Assembly: GCA_012519635.1 (NCBI GenBank)
Contig: JAAYPV010000015.1
Location: 1-36,612 of the forward strand
Direction: 5' to 3'
DNA length: 36,612 nucleotides
From: Clostridiales bacterium
Lineage (GTDB): Bacteria; Bacillota; Clostridia; Oscillospirales; Ruminococcaceae
In this document: in pieces, positions 9,116 through 17,614 of the stretch
Position numbering within the stretch: position 1 is the first letter of the stretch
Layout: every line of letters begins with the position of its first letter
The notes under the pieces: generated by a model
What the model was told of the DNA's origin: nothing
Seen by the model: only the letters and a program-made list of their open reading frames with translations
The model's database searches: none
Translations under genes and position numbers: made by a program

Positions 9116-9220
9116 ATGTATATTGAATTTAAGGAAAATTTTTTTATATATTTTGGTTTGTATATTTTTAATAGGTTATAACAATGATAAATAGCTACTT
9201 TTACTAAATTCAATATACAT
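9116..9220. repeat. 16-bp perfect inverted repeat flanking 73 bp in the glycan-operon leader
   Basis: Left arm ATGTATATTGAATTTA at 9116-9131; right arm TAAATTCAATATACAT at 9205-9220, an exact reverse complement. The 73-bp interior is very AT-rich and contains a weak plus-direction promoter-like pair (TTGGTT at 9153-9158, 18 bp, TATAAC at 9177-9182). The remainder of the leader, 9221-9304, shows no gene or terminator. The arms could form a long RNA stem, bound a small mobile element, or be recombination sites. Confidence 0.9.
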
Positions 9221-9304
9221 TATATGGAGATGATATAGTAAAACAGGGAAAATTAAAAGGCTAGAAATCAAAATATTGTATAGGAATCATTTAAAGGGTG
9301 TGTA

Positions 9305-10645
9305 ATGAACAATAAAAAAGAACAATATAAAAGGTTAATTTCTTTTTTCTCTGCAATTATAATTCTGACATTGACAACTGCGACATTTGGTTATGTTTGG
9401 TATAATTATTATGCAGGAGATATAATTCTTCCTTTTTACCGAAAAGGAAACTGGTTGCTTGTTGCAATTTACACAATTTTAACACTCTTGTTTTTTAAAG
9501 TATATGGCGGGTTTAAAATCGGGTACTTTAAAAAGGCTGATATGATTTATTCGCAATCGCTTGCGATTGTGTGCGTCAATGCTGTCAGTTATCTGCAAAT
9601 AAGCCTTATTGGAAGACATTTTATGAATTTAATGCCAATGCTTATGATGACAATGCTTGACATAGCTATTATAATCAGTTGGACATTAATTATGACAGCG
9701 CTGCATTTAAGAATTTATCCGCCGCGTAATCTTATCATTGTATATGGCAGCAGGCAGGCTGAAAATCTTGTTAGCAAGATGAGCAATCGAATTGATAAAT
9801 ACATCATAAGTGCCTCCATCAAAGAAGAGGAAGGGCTTGAGGCGATAAAGGAAAGGATTACGGACTACGATGGTGTAATTATTTGCGATATTTCGCCGGA
9901 TTTAAGAAATGATATATTAAAATTTTGCTTTGAAAATTCCATAAGAACTTATATTTCGCCTAAAATATCTGATATAATGCTAAGAGGTGCGGAAGAAATC
10001 AATCTCTTTGACACGCCTTTATTGCTTAACAGGAATTATGGTTTGACATTTGAGCAGAGATTATTTAAAAGGATACTTGATATTGCCCTGTCGGTAGTTG
10101 GTTTTATTGTTGCACTACCGATAATGCTTATTGTTGCGCTTGCAATCAAGCTATATGATGGTGGGCCTGTTTTTTATAAGCAAAAAAGGCTTACTATAAA
10201 TGGCAAGGAGTTCTATGTTTATAAATTCAGGAGCATGATAATAGATGCTGAAAAGGACGGCGTGGCGAGGCTTGCTTGCGATGATGACGACAGAATAACA
10301 CCTGTTGGTGCATTTATCAGAAAGGTTCGTCTGGACGAGCTTCCTCAGATTATAAACATTATAAAGGGTGATATGTCGGTTGTCGGACCAAGACCTGAGC
10401 GTCCTGAGCTTACCGAGCAGTATAAAAAGGACATGCCTGAATTTGAATTTAGGTTAAAGGTTAAAGCTGGATTGACAGGTTATGCGCAGGTTGTAGGAGT
10501 TTATGATACAACACCGTATGACAAGCTGAAAATGGATTTGATGTATATCCAGAATTATTCGCTTTTGCTTGATTTAAGGATTATATTAATGACACTTAAA
10601 ACTGTTATTTTTCCAAGCAAAAATAATTCTAGTAATCAAAAATAA
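9305..10645 (+). CDS. Polyprenyl-phosphate sugar phosphotransferase (initiating glycosyltransferase)
   Basis: This 446-aa membrane enzyme transfers a sugar-1-phosphate to undecaprenyl phosphate and so starts glycan assembly. The N-terminal part has four hydrophobic segments (from about residues 10-130). A cytosolic nucleotide-binding-like domain (residues 130-240) follows. The C-terminal bacterial sugar transferase domain starts at about 250 with RLFKRILDIALSVVGFIVALP. It contains the family blocks GGPVFYKQKRL, YKFRSM, RLDELPQIINIIKGDMSVVGPRPERP and GLTGYAQV. The hexose substrate cannot be read from sequence. It is the first gene of the operon, with AAAGGGTG before the ATG, and manC follows 19 bp later. 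Confidence 0.92.
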   Translation: MNNKKEQYKRLISFFSAIIILTLTTATFGYVWYNYYAGDIILPFYRKGNWLLVAIYTILTLLFFKVYGGFKIGYFKKADMIYSQSLAIVCVNAVSYLQISLIGRHFMNLMPMLMMTMLDIAIIISWTLIMTALHLRIYPPRNLIIVYGSRQAENLVSKMSNRIDKYIISASIKEEEGLEAIKERITDYDGVIICDISPDLRNDILKFCFENSIRTYISPKISDIMLRGAEEINLFDTPLLLNRNYGLTFEQRLFKRILDIALSVVGFIVALPIMLIVALAIKLYDGGPVFYKQKRLTINGKEFYVYKFRSMIIDAEKDGVARLACDDDDRITPVGAFIRKVRLDELPQIINIIKGDMSVVGPRPERPELTEQYKKDMPEFEFRLKVKAGLTGYAQVVGVYDTTPYDKLKMDLMYIQNYSLLLDLRIILMTLKTVIFPSKNNSSNQK

Positions 10646-10664
10646 TATAAAATGGAGAGAGAAT

Positions 10665-11741
10665 ATGAAAATTACAGCAGTTATCATGGCTGGAGGGCGT
10701 GGAGAGCGTTTCTGGCCAAAGAGCAGGAATAACTTTCCAAAGCAGTTTCTTTCATTGACTTCAGATGGTGAAACAATGATACAGAAAACTGTATCAAGGC
10801 TTTTGCCTCTAGTTGCATATGAGGATATTTTTATTGTTACGAATGCAAATTATGTGTCTGTTGTAAAAGAACAGTTACCTGATATTCCTGTTGAAAATAT
10901 TCTTGCAGAGCCGATGGCAAAGAATACAGCACCATGTATTGGTTTTGCAGCTATGGTTATCAACAAGAAGTATGACGATGCGATTATGCTTGTTTTACCG
11001 TCAGACCACCTTATTAAATATGAGGATATGTATGTTGACACGCTAAAGCAGGCGATTAAGGTTGCAAAAGAGGGAAAAAACCTTGTAACTATTGGTGTTA
11101 CACCAACCTATCCCGAAACAGGATATGGCTATATTAAATTTGCAAAGCATAAGGACGAGCAGAGTATAGGCGTTTATGAGGTTGAAAAGTTTGTCGAAAA
11201 GCCTGATATTGATACTGCAAAGGAATACTTGGCGTCAAGAAAATATCTATGGAACAGCGGAATGTTCGTTTGGAAAATCTCTTCCATTATGCATAATTTT
11301 GATAAGTTCCTGCCTGAAATGAAGGGTGGTCTGCAAAGAATCAAGGACGCTGTCGGAACGGATAGCTTTGAACAGGTTTTGTACGATAGCTTTGAGAGTT
11401 TTAATTCAGATTCAATTGACTTTGCAATCATGGAAAAGGCAGATGGTATTTATACAATTCCGGGCAGCTTTGGCTGGGATGATGTCGGTAGCTGGCTTGC
11501 ACTTGAAAGAATAAATCAGACTGATGAGAGTGGCAACTACATTTCAGGCGATGTTATCTCAATTGATACAGAACGCTCCATTGTTTGCGGAGGGAAAAGA
11601 CTTATTGCTATGGTCGGTGTTGAGGATATAATTGTTGTAGATACCGATGACGCAATCTTAATTTGCTCGAAGGATAACACTCAAGATGTTAAAAAGGTTA
11701 TCGAAAACCTAAAAATTTGTAATAGGCGTGAGTTGGTATAG
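10665..11741 (+). CDS. manC: Mannose-1-phosphate guanylyltransferase (single-domain ManC)
   Basis: It forms GDP-mannose from mannose-1-phosphate and GTP. The 358-aa protein has the nucleotidyltransferase start MKITAVIMAGGRGERFWPKS-x4-PKQFLSL, the FVEKPDIDTA block, and LWNSGMFVWK. The length corresponds to the catalytic domain plus a short left-handed beta-helix end, without the phosphomannose-isomerase cupin domain found in bifunctional ManC. It supplies the substrate for gmd immediately downstream. A GGAGAGA precedes the ATG. The 136-bp gap after it contains a 12-bp palindrome (TGCCTTAAGGCA at 11744-11755) and no convincing promoter. Confidence 0.95.
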   Translation: MKITAVIMAGGRGERFWPKSRNNFPKQFLSLTSDGETMIQKTVSRLLPLVAYEDIFIVTNANYVSVVKEQLPDIPVENILAEPMAKNTAPCIGFAAMVINKKYDDAIMLVLPSDHLIKYEDMYVDTLKQAIKVAKEGKNLVTIGVTPTYPETGYGYIKFAKHKDEQSIGVYEVEKFVEKPDIDTAKEYLASRKYLWNSGMFVWKISSIMHNFDKFLPEMKGGLQRIKDAVGTDSFEQVLYDSFESFNSDSIDFAIMEKADGIYTIPGSFGWDDVGSWLALERINQTDESGNYISGDVISIDTERSIVCGGKRLIAMVGVEDIIVVDTDDAILICSKDNTQDVKKVIENLKICNRRELV

Positions 11742-11862
11742 TTTGCCTTAAGGCATGGCTACTTGATTCAGATTTTGCCCCAACTTTTTAAAAAGCTTGT
11801 TGGAGTTTGATACGGCAGCCACATAGCCGATAGGCTTCCATATAATTCATATAATAAGTTAA

Positions 11863-12912
<1,050 letters not shown>

Positions 12913-12929
12913 GATATGAGGAGAAAAGT

Positions 12930-14081
12930 GTGAATATTGCTTTTGATGTTCATCCGCTGATAAGCGATGTAATTACAGGTATTGGTTATTGTGAGGCTGG
13001 GCTTATTAATGCTCTGACTACGGATTATCCCAATAATAGGTATTTTTTTGAGTATTTTGCGATAAAAAACAAACAGGAAAAGATAAACCGTTTAAAGCCA
13101 TATTTTAAAGAGAATTGTATGCATAATACCGGATTTTTTTCCGGTTTTGCATACAGAGCGGCTATGAATTTTGTGCCGATACCATATAGTTTGTTTTTTG
13201 GAAGAAAAGCAGATATTACACATTTCTTTAATTATATAATACCCCCCGGAGTGCATGGGAAACGCGTTGTTACTGTACATGATATGGTTTATAAGGCTTT
13301 TCCCGAAACAATGAGGACAAGAACAAGGAGGCTGCTTGAAACGGGGCTTGAAAAGTCAATGAAAAGGGCGGATATGATTGTTACTGACTCTGAGTTCAGC
13401 ATGAGGGAGATTGCAAAATATTTTCCAAGGTTTAAGGAAAAAATTCGCGTTGTGCCATGTGGGGTGGACAGTAATCGTTTTTATCCGATAGATGATGAAA
13501 GCAGAATTGAGGCTGTAAAGCAAAAGCTAGGTATTGAGAGTGAATACTTTTTATATCTTGGCACGATTGAGCCAAGAAAAAACCTTGAAAGGCTTATTGA
13601 GGCCTATAATGAGTTTAGAAATAATGCTGGCACAGGGGTTCCAAAGCTTGTTCTTGCCGGAGGGAAGGGTTGGCTTTATGAAAGCATTTTTCAAAAGGTA
13701 GAGGAGCTTGGACTTAAAGATAGTGTTTTATTCACTCAATATATTGCAAGTGAGGATATGTGTCCTCTTATGAATGGTGCTTTGGCATTTGTTTTCCCAT
13801 CAGTTTATGAGGGCTTTGGAATGCCGCCGCTTGAAGCAATGGCTTGCAAAACTCCTGTACTTACCTCAACGGAGGCATCACTTCCTGAGGTTGTGGGGGA
13901 TTGTGCAGTTTTGGTTGACGCATATTCTGTAAAATCAATTGCAGATGGCTTGGGTACGCTTTATAGCGATAAGGATTTGCGTAGTAATTTATCTGCAAGA
14001 GGATATGAAAGGTCAAAGCAGTTCACATGGAGCAATGCTGGGAAAAAGCTATATAGCGTTTATGAGGAAGTATTAAAATAA
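12930..14081 (+). CDS. GT4-family glycosyltransferase
   Basis: A 383-aa retaining GT-B enzyme, probably cytosolic and membrane-associated, adding a GDP-linked sugar (mannose or D-rhamnose by context) to the lipid-linked glycan. The C-terminal half has [18 protein letters not shown] and the E-x7-E catalytic/donor block [13 protein letters not shown]. The N-terminal start [17 protein letters not shown] is typical of polysaccharide GT4 enzymes. The start is GTG at 12930 with GAGGAG about 8 nt upstream, 17 bp after gmd. Acceptor and linkage cannot be assigned from sequence. Confidence 0.9.
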   Translation: MNIAFDVHPLISDVITGIGYCEAGLINALTTDYPNNRYFFEYFAIKNKQEKINRLKPYFKENCMHNTGFFSGFAYRAAMNFVPIPYSLFFGRKADITHFFNYIIPPGVHGKRVVTVHDMVYKAFPETMRTRTRRLLETGLEKSMKRADMIVTDSEFSMREIAKYFPRFKEKIRVVPCGVDSNRFYPIDDESRIEAVKQKLGIESEYFLYLGTIEPRKNLERLIEAYNEFRNNAGTGVPKLVLAGGKGWLYESIFQKVEELGLKDSVLFTQYIASEDMCPLMNGALAFVFPSVYEGFGMPPLEAMACKTPVLTSTEASLPEVVGDCAVLVDAYSVKSIADGLGTLYSDKDLRSNLSARGYERSKQFTWSNAGKKLYSVYEEVLK

Positions 14082-14110
14082 GTTTATGTGGTTATAGCAA
14101 AGGGATAAAT

Positions 14111-15250
14111 ATGAAAATTTTACAAGTTAACAAACTTTACTATCCACATATTGGTGGAATTGAAACAGTTGTGCAGAATATTGCTGAGGGATTGAATGAC
14201 AGAACTGAGATGGAGGTTCTTGTATGTCAGCCTAAGGGAAAGGCGATAAGTGAGGTTGTCAATGATGTATTTGTGACCCGTTCGGGCAGTATGGGTACGC
14301 TGTTTTCAATGCCTATTTCGTTATCCTTTATATCGGATTTTAAGCAAAAGGCAAAGCAGTCTGATATTGTTCACGTGCATATGCCCTTTCCACTTGCCGA
14401 TTTAGCCTGCATTATGTCGGAGTACAAGGGAAAGGTTGTAGTCAGTTGGCATAGTGATGTCGTAAAACAGAAAAAGCTGATGTTTTTTTACAGGCCGATT
14501 ATGGAGAGGTTTTTAAGGCGTGCGGACAGAATTATTGTTGCAACAAAGGGGCATATTGACGGCTCGCAATATCTAAAACCTTACAGGAATAAGTGCAGAA
14601 TAATTCCATATGGACTTGATATAGAGGAATATGAGGCTATAGACGGGTTTAAACCTGTTTTATCGGATTTGCTTGTATCAAAGCAGAATAAAAAGGTGCT
14701 GTTTACAGGAAGGCTTGTATATTACAAAGGCGTTGAAGTGCTAATCAACGCCTTTGAAAAGGTTATAGGCTGTGAGTTGTTTATTGTCGGGACAGGTAAG
14801 CTGGAGTCGGAATTAAAGGCTAAGGTTAATGAATTGGGACTTAATCACAAGGTTCATTTTATGGGTAATCTGTCATTTGATGAGCTAAAATATACCTTTG
14901 CAGACTGTGATATATTTGTACTTCCATCAGTTGCTAACAGTGAAGCATTTGGTATTGTCCAGATGGAGGCAATGGTTTATGGAAAGCCTGTGATAAATAC
15001 GGATTTACCGACGGGAGTTCCCCATGTAAGCCTTGATGGCAAGACGGGGATAACTGTTCCTCCGAATGATGCTTTAGCTTTGGCAGGGGCGATACAAAAG
15101 CTTGCTGATGATGATGATTTAAGACAGGAATACGGGCAAAATGCGTATTTGAGGACTAGAGAAAATTTTAGCTTGCAGAAAATGCTTGATGACATATATG
15201 TACTTTATGAGGAGCTTTTAGGAATCAAATCAAAGGAGCTGAAAGAATGA
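14111..15250 (+). CDS. GT4-family glycosyltransferase (second)
   Basis: This 379-aa GT-B glycosyltransferase has an acceptor-side N terminus with the glycine-rich loop YYPHIGGIETVVQNIAEGL and a donor domain with LFTGRLVYYKGVEVLINAF and NSEAFGIVQMEAMVYGKPVI (E-x7-E). This pattern resembles the mannosyl/rhamnosyl transferases of ABC-dependent O-antigen clusters. The exact linkage is unknown. It overlaps the next gene by 4 bp (ATGA at 15247-15250), so the two are translationally coupled. That fits a functional pairing with the deoxysugar reductase that makes its likely donor. Confidence 0.9.
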   Translation: MKILQVNKLYYPHIGGIETVVQNIAEGLNDRTEMEVLVCQPKGKAISEVVNDVFVTRSGSMGTLFSMPISLSFISDFKQKAKQSDIVHVHMPFPLADLACIMSEYKGKVVVSWHSDVVKQKKLMFFYRPIMERFLRRADRIIVATKGHIDGSQYLKPYRNKCRIIPYGLDIEEYEAIDGFKPVLSDLLVSKQNKKVLFTGRLVYYKGVEVLINAFEKVIGCELFIVGTGKLESELKAKVNELGLNHKVHFMGNLSFDELKYTFADCDIFVLPSVANSEAFGIVQMEAMVYGKPVINTDLPTGVPHVSLDGKTGITVPPNDALALAGAIQKLADDDDLRQEYGQNAYLRTRENFSLQKMLDDIYVLYEELLGIKSKELKE

Positions 15251-16206
15251 AAGCATTGGTAGTTGGTGGTGCAGGGTTTGTTGGCGGATATTTAATTGAG
15301 CATCTTGTTAGGGAATATGGCTATGATGTACTTGCGACAAAGCTGGAAAATGAGGTAATAGACAGCAATGAATGTGAAGTATGCGACTTGAACATTATGG
15401 ATAGTGCAAGTGTAAATCAGGTTTTAAACAGATTTAAGCCGGACTGTATCTTTCACCTTGCAGCACAAAGCTCCGTTGCATTGTCCTGGAAGAATCCACA
15501 GCTTACAGTTGATGTCAACATAAAAGGAACGCTTAATTTACTTGACGCAGTAAAGAATATTGACAGCAGTGCAAGGCTATTACTTATAGGCTCTGGTGAG
15601 GAGTATGGCTTGGCTGTCAAGGACAATGAGCCGATAGATGAGGAAAATGCGATAAAGCCGGGCAATATTTATGCTGTTACAAAAGCAACTCAAAATATGC
15701 TTGGTGGAGTTTATTCAAAGGCATATGGCATGGATATTGTGATGGTCAGAGCATTTAATCATATGGGGCCTGGTCAGTCAGAAATGTTCGTTGTATCGGA
15801 TTTCTGCAAACAGGTCGCTGAAATAGAAGTCGGGAAAAAGGAAAATATCATGCTGGTTGGAAACTTATCAGCAAAGCGTGATTTTACCGATGTTCGTGAT
15901 GTTGTAAGAGCATATGGTTTACTTGCTGAGAAGGGCAGAACCGGTGAAACCTACAATGTCGGAAGTGGACGCGCAGTTGCAATACAGGAAATACTTGATA
16001 CGATTTTAAGTATGGCTAAAATTGAGGTGTGTGTAAAAACCGATGAGAAGAAGCTGCGTCCATCAGAAATTCCTATGATTTCAGCGAATACTTCGAAGAT
16101 AAGGAAAGATGTTGGTTGGATTGCGGAGATACCGATAGAGAGAACAATTGAGGATACTCTGAATTATTGGAGGAACAGGATTAGTGGAGAAGTCAATGCA
16201 GATTAA
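15247..16206 (+). CDS. rmd: GDP-4-keto-6-deoxy-D-mannose reductase (Rmd type)
   Basis: This 319-aa NAD(P)-dependent epimerase/reductase probably makes GDP-D-rhamnose from the Gmd product. GGAGFVG at residues 7-13 is the Rossmann loop; S116 and Y142-x3-K146 (IYAVTKATQNML) are the catalytic residues. HLAAQSSVALSWKNP and VRAFNHMGPGQS match the Rmd-type reductases. The alternatives GDP-6-deoxy-talose synthase and GDP-fucose synthase are less likely. Fucose synthase (Fcl) has a different substrate-site pattern, and no fucose-specific genes are seen here. The call as reductase is strong, but the stereochemistry of the product is inferred. Confidence 0.85.
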   Translation: MKALVVGGAGFVGGYLIEHLVREYGYDVLATKLENEVIDSNECEVCDLNIMDSASVNQVLNRFKPDCIFHLAAQSSVALSWKNPQLTVDVNIKGTLNLLDAVKNIDSSARLLLIGSGEEYGLAVKDNEPIDEENAIKPGNIYAVTKATQNMLGGVYSKAYGMDIVMVRAFNHMGPGQSEMFVVSDFCKQVAEIEVGKKENIMLVGNLSAKRDFTDVRDVVRAYGLLAEKGRTGETYNVGSGRAVAIQEILDTILSMAKIEVCVKTDEKKLRPSEIPMISANTSKIRKDVGWIAEIPIERTIEDTLNYWRNRISGEVNAD

Positions 16207-16260
16207 TAACACAGTATTTACAAAGGCTCATGTGGAAAAATCACCTTTCGGGGGTGGAAT

Positions 16261-17577
16261 ATGAGCATTATACAGGTTAATGATGTTTATAAAAAATTTA
16301 AGGTTTATTACGATAAAGGACATACTTTAAAGGATAGATTGCTTTTCTGGAGCAGAAACAAATATGAGGAGCGTAGTGTTCTCAACGGTATCAGCTTTGA
16401 GGTTGAAGAGGGTAAGGCAGTTGGGCTCGTAGGTCATAATGGTTGTGGTAAAAGCACGCTTCTTAAGCTGATGACAGGTATTTTAGAGCCTACCTCCGGC
16501 AGTATTGATATAAAGGGTAGGGTTTCAAGCCTTATTGAGCTTGGAGCTGGCTTTCATCCTGATATGACGGGACGCGAAAATATCTATACTAATGCAGCGA
16601 TTTTTGGCTTATCCAAAAAGGAAATAGATGCAAGGATTGATGATATTATTGAGTTTTCGGAGCTACGGGACTTTATTGAGAATCCTGTAAGAACATATTC
16701 ATCGGGAATGTATATGCGACTTGCATTTTCCGTTGCGATAAATGTTGAAGCAGATGTTTTGCTTATTGATGAAATACTTGCAGTCGGAGACGCAGCGTTT
16801 CAGTCAAAATGTTTTGACAAGCTGATGGATATCAAGGCTAAAGGAACTACGATAGTAATTGTTTCCCACTCATTATCGCAGATTGAGCAGATTTGTGAGC
16901 GTTCAATCTGGATTGATAATGGCGTAATCAGAATGATGGGTAAGCCGAATGATGTTCACCCTGAATATATGGAATTTATGGGGAATAAGAAAAAGACTGC
17001 TGTTATTCAGGATAAGTCAAAGGAGTCTGATAAAGGCGAATCTAAAGGTGATGACGCTGAATATATGGAATTTATGGGGAATAAGAAAAAGACTGCTGTT
17101 ATTCAGGATAAGTCAAAGGAGTCTGATAAAGGCGAATCTAAAGGTGATGACGCTGAAAAAGAGAAAGAGTTTGTAGCAGAAATAGTCAAGGCAGAGCTTT
17201 TGGATAGTGATGGGAATACCAAAGAGAATTTTAGGGCTGGGGAAGAAGTTACGCTTAAAATCTCTTACAAGGCTAATCCTGAAAAAATTGACAATGCCCT
17301 AATCGGACTTTTGTTTTATAGGGTGGATAATGTTCAATGCTATGGAACGAACACTCAAAGAGAAAGGATTGAGTTTAAGCTGAATGAAAGCGGTGAAATA
17401 CTCTGTCATTTTGAAAAGCTGAATCTTGTGGAGGGCTCATACTGGATAGATATTGCCATTCGTTCTTGTGATATGTTTGCATATGACTATAAGTCGCGTG
17501 CAGTCCGGTTTAATGTGTATTCAAGTGTTCAGGAGGTAGGTATTGCAAGGCTTGAGCATACATGGACTTTCAATTAA
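16261..17577 (+). CDS. wzt: Wzt-type ABC transporter ATPase with C-terminal glycan-binding domain
   Basis: This 438-aa ATPase powers export of a lipid-linked polysaccharide. Walker A GHNGCGKST lies at about 58-66, the signature YSSGMYMRL at about 144, and Walker B VLLIDEILAVGD at about 163-174. SLIELGAGFHPDMTGRENIY is characteristic of the Wzt/TagH group. After a duplicated, highly charged linker (about 235-298), residues 305-438 resemble the Wzt C-terminal beta-sandwich (VTLKISYKANP, YGTNTQRERI, GSYWIDIAI). In studied systems that domain recognises the modified end of the finished chain. No permease (Wzm) gene lies in the cluster, which is unusual because wzm and wzt are normally adjacent. 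The 54 bp upstream hold a GGGGGTGGA start signal. Confidence 0.93.
   Translation: MSIIQVNDVYKKFKVYYDKGHTLKDRLLFWSRNKYEERSVLNGISFEVEEGKAVGLVGHNGCGKSTLLKLMTGILEPTSGSIDIKGRVSSLIELGAGFHPDMTGRENIYTNAAIFGLSKKEIDARIDDIIEFSELRDFIENPVRTYSSGMYMRLAFSVAINVEADVLLIDEILAVGDAAFQSKCFDKLMDIKAKGTTIVIVSHSLSQIEQICERSIWIDNGVIRMMGKPNDVHPEYMEFMGNKKKTAVIQDKSKESDKGESKGDDAEYMEFMGNKKKTAVIQDKSKESDKGESKGDDAEKEKEFVAEIVKAELLDSDGNTKENFRAGEEVTLKISYKANPEKIDNALIGLLFYRVDNVQCYGTNTQRERIEFKLNESGEILCHFEKLNLVEGSYWIDIAIRSCDMFAYDYKSRAVRFNVYSSVQEVGIARLEHTWTFN
16961..17157 (+). repeat. Perfect 96-bp in-frame tandem duplication in the wzt linker
   Basis: Unit 1 is 16961-17056 and unit 2 is 17057-17152, identical at every base as read; the first five bases of a third unit follow. 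Each unit encodes 32 residues starting EYMEFMGNKKKTAV and ending ESKGDDA. It lies between the ATPase and glycan-binding domains, and the absence of any difference points to a very recent duplication. Confidence 0.95.
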
Positions 17578-17614
17578 TTTGTTGTCTTTATTATGATAAT
17601 GTGGAGGATAAAGA

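Noticed and set aside
9116-9181. A short leader peptide starting at the left arm of the inverted repeat (21 codons)
   Set aside because: Its ATG lies at the predicted transcript 5' end, without a ribosome binding site; composition is what AT-rich DNA gives by chance.
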